From NCBI GenBank assembly GCA_963676095.1, contig OY781040.1, positions 5,518,001-5,582,000 of the forward strand: a stretch of 64,000 nucleotides of DNA. Reading direction: 5' to 3'. The position numbers were made by a program, and so were the translations under genes. Shown in pieces: positions 43,652 through 54,700 of the stretch. Each line of letters starts with the position of its first letter. The first letter of the stretch is position 1. Below the pieces are notes generated by a model. It saw only the letters and a program-made list of their open reading frames with translations, had not been told where the DNA came from and made no database searches. This DNA is from G963676095 sp963676095. GTDB taxonomy: Bacteria; Bacteroidota; Bacteroidia; Bacteroidales; Prolixibacteraceae.

Positions 43652-45307
43652 ATGCACAGAAGGACACTTATTAAACGGTTAGGCTTGTCGGTTCCGGGTT
43701 TAATGCTGGCGCGTCAGGCTATGGCTTCCGGTTTTTTTTCTGGAAATCACAACGATGGGACTGCTTCCGGGGAATTTCTTCCTACCTGGGACTCGCTTCA
43801 AAGATACCAGGTGCCAGAATGGTTCAGGGATGCAAAATTCGGGATGTGGGCTCATTGGGGACCTCAATGCCAGCCAGAGGCCGGTGACTGGTATGCCAGG
43901 GGGATGTACCAGGAAGGGTCCCGCCAGTATAACTATCACCTTCAAAAGTACGGTCATCCATCGGTTTTCGGGTTTAAAGACGTGATCCACGAGTGGAAGG
44001 CGGAAAAATGGGACCCTGAAGAACTGGTGGCATTATATAAACGGACAGGGGCGAAATATTTTATGGCTATGGCCAATCATCATGACAACCTGGATTTGTT
44101 TGAGAGTACCTGTCAACCCCGGTGGAACTCTACAACGGTGGGACCGAAGAAGGATTTGATCGGGGGATGGGCAGCCGCCGCCAAAAGGAACGGACTTCCC
44201 TTTGGGGTAAGCGTACACGCTTCGCACGCCTGGAGTTGGTACGAAACGTCGCAGCGTTCAGACAAGAACGGGGCTTATGCAGGAGTTCCTTATGACGGGA
44301 AACTCACGAAAGCAGATGGACTGGGAAAATGGTGGGAAGGAATGGACCCGCAGGAGCTATATGCCCAAAATCATCCGTTGAGCGAAAATAGTTGGGACAA
44401 CGGAGCGATCCACCGCCAGTGGAACTGGGGAAACGGTGTTGCAAAACCAACTCAGGCCTATATTGAAAAATTTTACAACCGGACAATTGAACTGATCGAT
44501 AAATACAATCCTGATTTGGTTTATTTTGATGATTCACAACTACCGTTTTGGCCTGTTAGTGATGCCGGTTTGCGGATAGCTGCCCATATGTATAACAAAA
44601 GTATTAAAGAGTACGGGGAATTGAAGGCCGTAATAAATGGGAAGATCTTGGATGAAAACCAGCGAAAAGCCATGGTTTGGGATATCGAGCGGGGGCAAAG
44701 TAATTCGATTGAGCCCTTGCACTGGCAGACTGATACCTGTATCGGCGGGTGGCACTATGACCGGGAGATATACAACGATAAGCGTTATAAACAGGCAAAA
44801 ACCGTTATCCAGACCCTGGTTGATGTCGTAAGCAAAAATGGAAATTTACTGTTGAACATACCTGTCCGGGGGGACGGTTCAATCGACGAACTAGAGCGGG
44901 AAATTGTCGAAAATATAGGCAGTTGGATGAGAATGAACAGTGAAAGCATTTATGGCACACGTCCATGGACGGTTTTTGGAGAGGGCCCTGCACAGGAAAA
45001 TGCGGCAGCGTTGACAGCCCAGGGATTTAACGAAGGCAAGGGAAAGCCTTTCACTTCAGAAGATGTCCGTTTTGTCACGAAGGGAGATATGCTGTACGCC
45101 ACAGTGATGGGGTGGCCGGAGAGTGGAAAAGCAGTTATAAAGAGCCTTTCTGAAGGAAATGCCTATTATCCCGGAAAGATTAACCGGGTGGAACTTGTCA
45201 GCATTGGACAATCTTTGAGTTATGAACGGACAGCAGAAGGGCTCATTGTTCATTTTCCGGAGAAGGAAGTGAAGGATTCTTTCGCTAATGTGTTGAGGAT
45301 CGTATAA
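43652..45307 (+). CDS. Alpha-L-fucosidase, GH29
   Basis: A 551-residue enzyme. The N-terminus (MHRRTLIKRLGLSVPGLMLARQAMA) is an export signal with a twin-arginine pair. The catalytic barrel begins at VPEWFRDAKFGMWAHWGPQCQ, with the GH29-type motifs KYFMAMANHHDNLDLF, FGVSVHASHAW and PDLVYFDDSQLPFWP, in which Asp293 is the predicted nucleophile. A C-terminal beta domain follows (DVRFVTKGDMLYATVMGWPESG). It releases alpha-L-fucose. Placement after the first SusCD pair suggests a fucosylated substrate for that PUL, but the terminator between them weakens that link. Confidence 0.92.
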   Translation: MHRRTLIKRLGLSVPGLMLARQAMASGFFSGNHNDGTASGEFLPTWDSLQRYQVPEWFRDAKFGMWAHWGPQCQPEAGDWYARGMYQEGSRQYNYHLQKYGHPSVFGFKDVIHEWKAEKWDPEELVALYKRTGAKYFMAMANHHDNLDLFESTCQPRWNSTTVGPKKDLIGGWAAAAKRNGLPFGVSVHASHAWSWYETSQRSDKNGAYAGVPYDGKLTKADGLGKWWEGMDPQELYAQNHPLSENSWDNGAIHRQWNWGNGVAKPTQAYIEKFYNRTIELIDKYNPDLVYFDDSQLPFWPVSDAGLRIAAHMYNKSIKEYGELKAVINGKILDENQRKAMVWDIERGQSNSIEPLHWQTDTCIGGWHYDREIYNDKRYKQAKTVIQTLVDVVSKNGNLLLNIPVRGDGSIDELEREIVENIGSWMRMNSESIYGTRPWTVFGEGPAQENAAALTAQGFNEGKGKPFTSEDVRFVTKGDMLYATVMGWPESGKAVIKSLSEGNAYYPGKINRVELVSIGQSLSYERTAEGLIVHFPEKEVKDSFANVLRIV

Positions 45308-45366
45308 ACAGGTTTCATTCTTTTTGATCGTGTAAGCATTTATTACTTCCGCTTGACCTTTACTTT

Positions 45367-45394
45367 TTCCGATTCCTTCTGAATCGGAATTTTT
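45367..45394 (+). terminator. Intrinsic terminator after GH29
   Basis: TTCCGATTC (45367-45375) pairs with GAATCGGAA (45381-45389) around CTTCT and runs into TTTTT. It lies 60 bp past the fucosidase stop. The rest of the 350-bp gap to the hybrid regulator shows no gene. Confidence 0.8.
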
Positions 45395-45657
45395 AGAATG
45401 ACAAATATCGCATTGGTCACCAAGTCAGTGCTATATCTTTTAAAACAGGCTGAATTTATACCCCGGATACTAAGCAGTTCCCCGGAACAGAAAGATATGG
45501 TGAAGGGATAATTATTTCATTATCATTAGTTACTAAATCCTGCGATCCATAAATACTTTTAAAAAACATGTTTGCTGACTAAAAAAAGTGGATAAAGATG
45601 TTTAATATTATTGCGCGATATATGATTTTTACCGTCCGTAGCAATAACAGATTAAAC

Positions 45658-48600
45658 ATGACTATAAAATATAAATTTTTTTTATTAACCATAATTTGTT
45701 CAACATTTTCAGTTCATGCGTTATGTCAAAAATTCTATAGCATTAATTCTTTGTTTGGAATTTCCATGCGGGAAACCAATTCCATTTGTCAGGATGATAA
45801 CGGTTTTGTCTGGGCTTCTTCCAAATCCGGTATTTTAAGGATAAGTAACGAAGATTGCAGGACCTATCATCTTCCTTATGAAACAGCGGATGCGATTACG
45901 GTTGAGCTGATCTATAAAAATTCGGGTTTATATGCATATACCAATAACGGTCAGATCTTTTCGTATAATCCGGTGTCTGATCAGTTCAATTTATTGCTTA
46001 ATCTGAGTAAATCACTGGGTGATAGATACCTGAGCGTACATGATTTATTGATTGATAATTCAGGGGCCTGGTGGATTGCTACAACAGCCGGGTTATACAA
46101 ATACCAATCGGAAAAACTGGTATCGGTCGACAAGGCCTTATCGGTGTTGTATGCTATCAGTTGGTTCGATTCTGCAGACAGGCAGTTGCTTATAGTCGGG
46201 ACGAAAGGAATATGGATCCTGGAAACAGAATCATTGAAGACTAAATGTGTTTATGAAAATAGCAGTTCGGTCCCGTTTTTTGTTTCAAAACTATTTTTTG
46301 ATAAGTCACAAAACAAACTATGGATCGGCACCATGTCGAGCGGGTTGTATTGTTATAAATTCGAATCCGGAACTATTTCAGGGGTGTTGAAATCGTCTTT
46401 TCCGAGGCAGCCCATCCTGGCAATAGAGGCGAATACAGATTCTACCCTTTTGATCGGAATTGACGGTCAGGGTATCTGGGAAATAAATAAGAAAGGGGAC
46501 CGGATACGAAATGTCTATAAGGAAAATGCTGACGATCCGTCTTCTTTGAAAGGAAATGGGGTTTATGATCTGTTTTGCGACCAGAATAAAAGGATCTGGA
46601 TCTGTACATACAGCGGAGGGGTATCGTTCTTCGATCAGTCATCCCCTGTCGTGACACAAATAATCCATCATATAAACGATGAAAACTCACTGGTTAATAA
46701 TGATGTAAACAGCATCATTGAAGATCGCTGGGGAAAACTTTGGTTTGCAACGAATAATGGTGTCAGCTGTTGGAACCCGGTATCGAATGAATGGAAAAGT
46801 TTTTATTACAATAAACAGAAACAGGCCCAGGTGTTTCTTGCACTGTGTGAAGATGACGAAGGGAGGATCTGGGCAGGCACCTATTCTTCCGGGGTGTATA
46901 TCCTTGATGGAAAAACGGGAAATGAGCTCGGTCACTATTCGCAAAAAGAAAAAAAATCGCCTGTGGTAAGTGATTATATATTGAATATTTACAAGGATCA
47001 TGAAGGCGATATCTGGTTAGGCGGGGTTAACGGTATGTTTATGTGTTACAACTCGAAAGAAAACAAATTCCGGGCCTATCCTTCAGAACCGGTAAACTCG
47101 ATTGCCGAATTGTCCGGTAACCAGATTCTTTTGGGATGTAGTTATGGGTTGGTTTTATTAAATAAACAAACAGGCGAAACTAAAAAATTATTAATAGGTC
47201 TACTGATTCATGACCTCCTTGTTCTGGATGGAGATATCTGGATTGGTACTGGTGGGAACGGACTGATAAGGTACAACTTCAAAAGTGGTAAAAAGGAACA
47301 GTTCACGACCCAGTCCGGATTACCTTCAAATTTTATTAACGGGATTGTTTACAACGATGGCTATTTATGGATTGGTACCGAAAACGGGTTATGCCGCTTT
47401 GATCCTGAAGATGAAAATGTGCTCACCTATTCCTCAATATTTCCGCTATCGCATGCCTCTTTTAATTCAGGCTGTCGGTTTAAACTGAAAAACGGACAAT
47501 TGGCATGGGGAACCAATAACGGAGCAGTAATGTTTGTTCCAAAGTCGCTTCGGGAAATACCGGCGATGGGGAAAATATATTTCGAGGACCTAATGGTATC
47601 GGGCCGTTCGATAAGAGATATCCCTTCATTCAAATTGAATAAGCCCGTTGACAGCCTTAAGACAATAAATCTCAGATATTACCAAAATACGATTAGCTTA
47701 GGTTTGCTTCCAATAGGGATTACTTCCGGATCGAAGTTCTCGTGGAAAATGGAGGGGCTCGATCTGGACTGGTCTGCTCCCACAGATAACCGGATTGTAA
47801 CTTATGCCAATATTCCGAGCGGAAAGTTCATCCTGAAGATAAAACTTTATGACAGTTCTTTATCCAGGGCGATTACCGAGCGTTCGATAATAATAAGGAT
47901 AATTCCGCCTTTTTGGAGGACAGCCTGGTTTTGGATACTGCTTTTCGCGGTTGTTTCAGGCATAATTTTCCTTTATCTGTTATATTATATTAAAAGTCTG
48001 AAACAACAGCATACTGAGGAAAAGATACGCTTTTTTACCAACACGTCGCATGATATCCGTACTTCGCTTACATTGATTAAGGCCCCTGTTGAAGAGTTAA
48101 GGAAAGAGAGCAGTCTATCGGAAAATGGCCGGTATTATTTGCATTTAGCAACTGAACAGGCGAGAAGGCTCTCTTCGTTTGTCAATCAGTTGATCGATTT
48201 TCAGAAGGTAGATGTTGGAAAGGAGCAATTGTCTCTTTCTATGATGGATATTGTCGGCCTCATTGCGAAACGGAAAATAATGTTCGAGTCTTTTGCCAAA
48301 AGCAGAAAGATTGAACTTGTATTTACGACTGACCTGCAGAATTATATGACAGCAATCGACGATTCCAAAATAGAAAAAATAGTCGACAATCTTATTTCAA
48401 ATGCGGTTAAGTATTCATATCCGGGAACACAGGTTCATCTCGATTTGAAATGTGATGACCACAAATGGATATTCAGGGTTGAAGATCATGGTATAGGCAT
48501 TAGCAGAAAAGCGCAGCGTAAACTTTTTAGAGAATTTTACCGGGGTGAAAATGCCATTAACTCAAAAGTTGTAGGTTCCGGAATAGGGCTTTTACTGGTG

Positions 48601-49551
48601 AAAAACTATGTAGTAATGCATGGGGGGAAAATTAGTTGTAACAGCCAGGAAAATATAGGTTCGACATTTCAGGTTATCGTTCCCTTTAAAGAAATTGCAG
48701 AAAAGAAAGAAACGGTTAATTCCCTCCCGGATACTGGGGGATCGGATACTTACCTGTTACCGGATATTACTTCTCGGTCAGAACGTTTGGGAAATAATCC
48801 ATCCAGGGAGATGCGGGTATTAATTGTTGAGGATAATGATGATCTGAGGAATTTTATACATAGCGCTTTCAAGGAGGAGTTTATCGTATTTACAGCAGAA
48901 GACGGTACCGTCGCCTGGAAGATTATTCAAAAACAGATCCCTGATTTAGTCGTTTCAGATATCATGATGCCTAACATGGATGGGTTTGAACTGTGTAAAT
49001 TGATGAAGTCAACCTATGAAACATCACATATACCGATAATCTTGTTAACGGCCCTTTCTGAAAAGGCGGAGCAGTTACATGGTTTGGGGCTTGGTGCCGA
49101 TGATTATTTGACCAAGCCTTTTGACATGGGCCTTTTGATGCAACGGATAAAAACGATTATCCGGAACCGGGAAACCATTAGGGAAAAAGCACTGAAGCTA
49201 AAAAAAGGGACTATTTCCGAACCTATTCTGGCAAATGAGCTTAATGATAGATTTATAAAGAAAATGACGGAGGTGGTACAAGACAATATGGCAAACTCAG
49301 AATTCGATAAAGATGAATTTGCCTCAGCAATGAATGTAAGCCCGTCCCTTCTATATAAGAAAAGCAAGGCGCTGACCAATCAGTCTCCTACAGAATTTAT
49401 CAAGACCATCAGGCTCAACCATGCGATGGAATTGCTGCAGGAACATAAATGCATGGTTACGGAAGTCAGCGAGAGTTGCGGATATACCAGTCTAGGATAT
49501 TTTAGTACCGTTTTTAAAAAACATTTCGGAAAATCGCCAACTGAAATATAA
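45658..49551 (+). CDS. Hybrid two-component system sensor/regulator (HTCS)
   Basis: Start ATG 45658 (MTIKYKFFLLTIICSTFS, signal/anchor), preferred to the in-frame ATG 45598; 1297 residues. Domain order: periplasmic beta-propeller repeats (DNGFVWASSKSG, NKLWIGTMSSGL, GRIWAGTYSSGV, DGYLWIGTENGL), a Y_Y_Y domain (KFSWKMEGLDLDWS), a membrane helix near residues 758-780, and HisKA with His798 in NTSHDIRTSLTLIK. Then come HATPase (NLISNAVKYSYPG, DHGIGIS, GSGIGLLLVKNY), a receiver with Asp1101 in LVVSDIMMPNMDG, and an AraC-type HTH (MNVSPSLLYKK ... CGYTSLGYFSTVFKKHFG). It senses an oligosaccharide in the periplasm and activates a PUL. Its position upstream of the xylan array matches the HTCS of Bacteroides xylan PULs. 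Confidence 0.95.
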   Translation: MTIKYKFFLLTIICSTFSVHALCQKFYSINSLFGISMRETNSICQDDNGFVWASSKSGILRISNEDCRTYHLPYETADAITVELIYKNSGLYAYTNNGQIFSYNPVSDQFNLLLNLSKSLGDRYLSVHDLLIDNSGAWWIATTAGLYKYQSEKLVSVDKALSVLYAISWFDSADRQLLIVGTKGIWILETESLKTKCVYENSSSVPFFVSKLFFDKSQNKLWIGTMSSGLYCYKFESGTISGVLKSSFPRQPILAIEANTDSTLLIGIDGQGIWEINKKGDRIRNVYKENADDPSSLKGNGVYDLFCDQNKRIWICTYSGGVSFFDQSSPVVTQIIHHINDENSLVNNDVNSIIEDRWGKLWFATNNGVSCWNPVSNEWKSFYYNKQKQAQVFLALCEDDEGRIWAGTYSSGVYILDGKTGNELGHYSQKEKKSPVVSDYILNIYKDHEGDIWLGGVNGMFMCYNSKENKFRAYPSEPVNSIAELSGNQILLGCSYGLVLLNKQTGETKKLLIGLLIHDLLVLDGDIWIGTGGNGLIRYNFKSGKKEQFTTQSGLPSNFINGIVYNDGYLWIGTENGLCRFDPEDENVLTYSSIFPLSHASFNSGCRFKLKNGQLAWGTNNGAVMFVPKSLREIPAMGKIYFEDLMVSGRSIRDIPSFKLNKPVDSLKTINLRYYQNTISLGLLPIGITSGSKFSWKMEGLDLDWSAPTDNRIVTYANIPSGKFILKIKLYDSSLSRAITERSIIIRIIPPFWRTAWFWILLFAVVSGIIFLYLLYYIKSLKQQHTEEKIRFFTNTSHDIRTSLTLIKAPVEELRKESSLSENGRYYLHLATEQARRLSSFVNQLIDFQKVDVGKEQLSLSMMDIVGLIAKRKIMFESFAKSRKIELVFTTDLQNYMTAIDDSKIEKIVDNLISNAVKYSYPGTQVHLDLKCDDHKWIFRVEDHGIGISRKAQRKLFREFYRGENAINSKVVGSGIGLLLVKNYVVMHGGKISCNSQENIGSTFQVIVPFKEIAEKKETVNSLPDTGGSDTYLLPDITSRSERLGNNPSREMRVLIVEDNDDLRNFIHSAFKEEFIVFTAEDGTVAWKIIQKQIPDLVVSDIMMPNMDGFELCKLMKSTYETSHIPIILLTALSEKAEQLHGLGLGADDYLTKPFDMGLLMQRIKTIIRNRETIREKALKLKKGTISEPILANELNDRFIKKMTEVVQDNMANSEFDKDEFASAMNVSPSLLYKKSKALTNQSPTEFIKTIRLNHAMELLQEHKCMVTEVSESCGYTSLGYFSTVFKKHFGKSPTEI

Positions 49552-49825
49552 AATAATGCAACTGTTTTGCAGTCGTGAAACTCGGTTTCTGGCTTAAAAC
49601 ACAAGGTTATCCTTGGTTTCGGAACGGATGACTGTTTTAACTCTTAATTCGTATTACTCATTACTCATCAGATTTTGAAAAATTATTACTTTTAAACTGA
49701 AATCACGAATTTGGAGGGCTTGAAATATTTTTATATTTTATCCGGTATCTCTCGCGGGAATAGTATTTAATTTATTTGAAAAATGAGCATATTTGTAAGT
49801 TACGCTACCTAATTGGGGACTACTT

Positions 49826-50470
49826 ATGAAAGTCTTGGATAATAGCCAGATTTTAAAAATATGGGAACAATTCATTTTAACAGGGAACATGGACGCTCTG
49901 TCAAAGATTTATTTTCATTACTATGACTTTCTGTTTGATTATGGAATGAGGCTGACTTCTGACATTCAGTCGGTGGAGGATGCGATTCAAACGGAATTTG
50001 TCAGCATTATTAAAGCCCGGAAAAATATAGCACCTGTAAAAAATCTGCCGGGATATTTAATCACTTCTTTCAGAAGGCAGCTGGTCGTCGATTTGAATAA
50101 GCAGCGAAAATTAGTCCTTTCTGAAGAGATAAAAGAAGAACAGTTTGATTATTACAAGAGTCTGGACAGGTGTGAGCCTGATCGGGAAAGAAAAGAACAG
50201 GTCTATTCTGTGGTCAGAAGGTGTATCGATCGACTTACTTCAAAGCAAAGGGAGATCATTTACCTACGGTTCGAGAAGGATATTTCATATGAAGAAATTT
50301 CGGTGATGCTTCATATTTCTGTCGATTCCTGTTATAAATTATTTTACAGGGCAATAAAAGCGATTAAAAAGGAGGCTGAGGCTATTCTTGACAGGAATGA
50401 AAATATCATTCTTCTGGTCATTCTGCAATTGAGCAGAATGACCAGATGGGAAAAATTAGTGAAGAATTGA
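49826..50470 (+). CDS. ECF RNA polymerase sigma factor
   Basis: A 214-residue sigma-70 family protein: region 2 (YFHYYDFLFDYGMRLTSDIQSVEDAIQTEFVSI) and region 4 (LTSKQREIIYLRFEKDISYEEISVMLHISVDSCYKLFYRAIKAIK). It is paired with the FecR gene 67 bp downstream and with a STN-containing SusC after that. It lies 274 bp after the HTCS gene. Confidence 0.92.
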   Translation: MKVLDNSQILKIWEQFILTGNMDALSKIYFHYYDFLFDYGMRLTSDIQSVEDAIQTEFVSIIKARKNIAPVKNLPGYLITSFRRQLVVDLNKQRKLVLSEEIKEEQFDYYKSLDRCEPDRERKEQVYSVVRRCIDRLTSKQREIIYLRFEKDISYEEISVMLHISVDSCYKLFYRAIKAIKKEAEAILDRNENIILLVILQLSRMTRWEKLVKN

Positions 50471-50537
50471 AAAAAGAATAATTTTTCCTGTCCAGATTTT
50501 TCTTTTTTTCTCTCATATAAATAAAGAGAGATGAAGA

Positions 50538-51713
50538 ATGGATTTTGAACACTATAACGATTTTTATACCACAGAAGATTTTATCCTGGATGAAGAATTC
50601 CGCAAAATTGTCCGGGACCCGGACTTGTCCTTATATCTGAAAAGATTAAAGAATACCTTTCCGGAAAAGAAAAAAGAAATTGACACAGCCATCCAAATCC
50701 TAACGGATTTACGGCCAGGGATGATCAGGCAAAGTGAGAAAAGAAAACACGAGCTTTGGCAACAGATTCGCCGCTCTTATACAAAGCGATTTGTCATATC
50801 CCGTTATTGGGTTGCTGCAGCTTCTTTTTTTATGCTGGTTGCGATAGGGAGCGGTATTTTGATGTATAAAATGTACCGAAGGCCTCAGAAACCAATGTCT
50901 GTAGCATCTGTTGAATCGCCGTTTAATGAAACCCGCCTGGTCCTGGCAAACGGGAAATCGATATCCATAGCCAGTAAACACTCAACGGTTCAATATACTG
51001 CTGACGGGTCGGGAGTCAAGGTGAACGACTCTTCCGAAGTTGCCCAAAAGGTTCCCAAAGAAGGCCTTAACAAGCTTATTGTGCCATATGGCAAGCGATC
51101 GTATGTAATATTGGCTGATGGCACCCGGGTTTGGATTAATTCAGGTTCAAAACTTATTTATCCACCGGCGTTCAGTGGAAAGAGTAGGGAGGTCTTTCTG
51201 GAAGGCGAAGCATTCTTTGATGTCGCCAAAGATAAGACAAAGCCTTTTTTTGTAAAAACGGATCTTTTCCGGACTAAGGTCTACGGGACCCGTTTTAATG
51301 TCCAGGCTTATCTGTTGGATCAGGAATACAGTATTGTATTGGTCGAGGGAAAAATTGGCATGAGTTACAGTGATAATCTGCAAGCGAAGGAGTTATTTCT
51401 TGAACCAAGCGAACGGGCCTCAATCTCCAGAGCGACCGGGACATTTGAGGTGCATCATGTTGAAAACACAGCTATTTATACGGAATGGATTAACGGCTAT
51501 CTGACTTTTGTCAACGAGGATGTTTCGGATGTATTAAAGCGTGTTTCCCGGTATTATAATGTAGAAATTGATTGCCGGCTACCCGCTAATTACGAAAAGA
51601 TCTATGGCAAACTGGACCTGAAAGATAACCTCGAAAGAGTATTGGATGGCATTGCCTTTATTTCAAAAACCAATTATCAAAAGGAGGGGAATACCTATTG
51701 CTTTTATGAATAA
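50538..51713 (+). CDS. FecR-family anti-sigma factor
   Basis: A 391-residue inner-membrane protein. Residues 1-85 are the cytoplasmic part, 89-110 the membrane segment (YWVAAASFFMLVAIGSGILMY), and the periplasmic part has LIVPYGKRSYVILADGTRVWINSGSKL, FLEGEAFFDVAKDKTKPFFV and a C-terminal STN-contact domain (NVEIDCRLPANYEKIYGKLD). Predicted to hold the upstream ECF factor in check until the SusC partner signals. Confidence 0.92.
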   Translation: MDFEHYNDFYTTEDFILDEEFRKIVRDPDLSLYLKRLKNTFPEKKKEIDTAIQILTDLRPGMIRQSEKRKHELWQQIRRSYTKRFVISRYWVAAASFFMLVAIGSGILMYKMYRRPQKPMSVASVESPFNETRLVLANGKSISIASKHSTVQYTADGSGVKVNDSSEVAQKVPKEGLNKLIVPYGKRSYVILADGTRVWINSGSKLIYPPAFSGKSREVFLEGEAFFDVAKDKTKPFFVKTDLFRTKVYGTRFNVQAYLLDQEYSIVLVEGKIGMSYSDNLQAKELFLEPSERASISRATGTFEVHHVENTAIYTEWINGYLTFVNEDVSDVLKRVSRYYNVEIDCRLPANYEKIYGKLDLKDNLERVLDGIAFISKTNYQKEGNTYCFYE

Positions 51714-51718
51714 ATAAG

Positions 51719-51749
51719 AACCGATCAATGTTACCAGCATTGACCGGTT
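51719..51749 (+). promoter_or_regulatory. Hairpin between fecR and susC (second PUL)
   Basis: AACCGATCAATG (51719-51730) pairs with CATTGACCGGTT (51738-51749), 11 of 12 positions, directly after the FecR stop. A second small hairpin (GCC-GAAA-GGC) follows near 51761. The layout, a pair of hairpins between fecR and susC, repeats that at 38407-38467. Confidence 0.5.
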
Positions 51750-51797
51750 AATGAGAATATGCCGAAAGGCAATTAATTATTAAAACGTTTCAAACTT

Positions 51798-54700
51798 ATG
51801 AAAAAAAAATCAATTATTCACTCTTCCTGTATAAGGAAGGAGGTGAATGTTATGTTGTTGAAGATGAAACTGCTTGCCGTCCTGATTTTTTGTGGAGCAA
51901 TGGCTTTATCTGCCAGTACCCCCTATTCACAAAGGACGAAGATCGATCTTCAGCTTCAGAATTCATCGCTGATCGAAATATTGAATTCGATTGAAAAGAA
52001 CAGCGAATTTATTTTCATTTACAATCAAAATGTTACGAATTCTGATGTTCGAAGAAGCATTTCTGTAAAATCCAAAAACATTGAGTCGATTCTGGACTAT
52101 TTGTTTAAGGATCTTGATATCACTTACCGGATTGATGACCGGCAGGTTTTTCTGTACAAAAGAAATTCCTTGGTAGCCGGTAATGAAACTCCGCCCGATC
52201 AGCCTAAAAAACTGATAAAAGGAAGGGTGACAGACACCAAAGGGAATCCTATACCGGGAACAACTGTTATCATAAAAGGGACTACAATTGGAACAGTAAC
52301 TGACAATGACGGTAATTTTGCTCTTCAAATACCGGTTGATTCCCAAACGCTCTTCTTTTCATTTGTTGGTTATGCCACACAGGAAATTCCTGTCGATAAG
52401 CGGACTCAGTTCAATATTGTACTGAAGGAGTTGACTGTAGGTGTGGATGAGGTTGTGATTGTCGGGTATGGTCAGCAGAAAAAGGAAAGTATTGTTGCTG
52501 CCATTACCCAGACAACAGGACAGGTCCTTGAACGGGCAGGGGGCGTTTCCAGTGTCGGTGCAGCATTAACAGGTAATGTTCCGGGGGTGATCACTTCTTC
52601 CAGTACAGGAATGCCTGGTGAAGAAGATCCTGAGATTTTAATTCGGGGACAGAGTACCTGGAATGATTCATCTCCGCTTATTTTGGTGGATGGTGTTGAG
52701 CGGCCTATGAGTAGTGTGGACATTAGCTCCGTGGAGTCGATTTCTGTATTAAAGGATGCTTCGGCTACTGCCGTATTCGGGGTAAGAGGGGCTAACGGGG
52801 TGATCCTGATTACTACCAAAAGAGGATCCGAAGGAAAAGCATCGATCCGGGTTGCCGTAAATACCACCATGAAAGTCCCTTCCAAGTTGCCGACCAAATA
52901 TGATTCTTATAATTCGCTGAAAATTCTGGATGAGGCGATTGAGTATGAACTTTCATTAAGCCCGGATTCGTGGGAGGATTATATCCCGGCAGAAATTCTC
53001 GAAAAGTACCGCAACCCGTCCAGTACAGAAGAAGCCGAACAATATCCTAATATCGATTGGGTCGATTGGTTATTCAAGGATTTTGTGATGTCGTACAATG
53101 CCAATATCAGTATAGACGGAGGTACCAAATATGTGAAGTATTTTACAAGTGCCGACTTTTTACACGAAGGCGATCTTTTTAAAGAATACGAAAACAACAG
53201 GGGATATAAAGCAGGGTATGGCTATAACAGGCTAAACGTACGTAGTAACTTAGATTTTAAATTAACTCCCACGACTACTTTTAAAACAAACTTTTTTGGT
53301 TCGTACGGGCGGAAAAAGAAACCGTATGGTTCGAGTGACAGTTCGTATTCCTATTGGATTGCCGCTTACACTAACTCGCCCGATGCATATGTCCCGCTGT
53401 ATTCCGATGGCACGTGGGGGTATTACTACCCTAATGAACAGGCAAATATAAATTCGGTAGAATCATTGGCTCTTAGCGGGATAGAATATGTAACAACAAC
53501 CCGTTTAACCACTGACTTTACTCTTGAGCAGGATTTGGGCTTTTGGGTCAAAGGCCTTAGCCTGAATGGCCGGATTTCATGGGACAATGTATTTGTTGAA
53601 TCAGGAAGGGGGGTAAACGACCTGTATAACAATGCGCAGGAAAAGTATATCGACCCTGAAACCGGGGAAGTAACTTATAGCGAGAGTTATGATTCAAATA
53701 CCTATTTCGATTATCAGGAAAGCATAGACTGGGATATTGAGGATGGTAGCATCGAGAATTCTTCTACCCAACGTAATCTTTTTTATGACTTGCAATTGAA
53801 TTATGCAACAAGCATCGCTAAAAAACACAATATCACGGCAATGGGGCTTTTCCAGCGTACCGAGAATGCTACCGGAAGTGAGATTCCGAGCTATCGGGAG
53901 GACTGGGTTTTTCGTACTACCTATAATTACAAAGAAAAGTACATGTTTGAGTACAGCGGTGCTTACAACGGTTCCGAAAAATTTAGTGATGCAAATCGTT
54001 TTGCCTTCTTCCAGTCAGGAGGCCTTGGGTACATGATTTCCAAGGAGAATTTCATGAAGCCCTTAACTTTTCTCGATATGTTAAAAATACGTGCTTCTTA
54101 TGGTGAAATTGGTGATGATAATGTTAGTGACCGGTGGCTTTACATGAGTACGTGGTCTTACGGCGGACAAACCTCAATGGGAACAACCGGAGAGGATCAG
54201 GAAGAAAGCCCGTATATTTGGTACTCCGAATCTTCTATCGGAAATGAGAACGTTCACTGGGAAACTGTACGAAAAACCAATGTAGGGGCCGATTTCTCTT
54301 TTTTTAATGGTTTCTTTGCCGGAAGTGTCGATTTTTTCCACGATTATCGTTACGATATCCTTGTATCCGGCGATGACCGGACAGTGCCTTCATATTTTGG
54401 TGCAGAGCCTGCAACCGCAAACCTTGGAAAAGTGAAAAATAATGGGTATGAGCTGGATTTTCGTTTTAACCAAAAATTTGCTAACGACTTAAGGTTATAT
54501 GCCAATTTTAGCATAACACATGCAAAAAATACGGTAATCGAAGCCGATGATGCAGATTTATTGCCCGATTATCAGAAAACTGCGGGACACTCGATAGGGC
54601 AAACGTATGCCTATGTAATAGGCCAAGACAAGTATTATAATACATGGGACGAACTTTACGGAAGTACTGAGCTCAGCACCAATGACGATCAGAAGTTACC

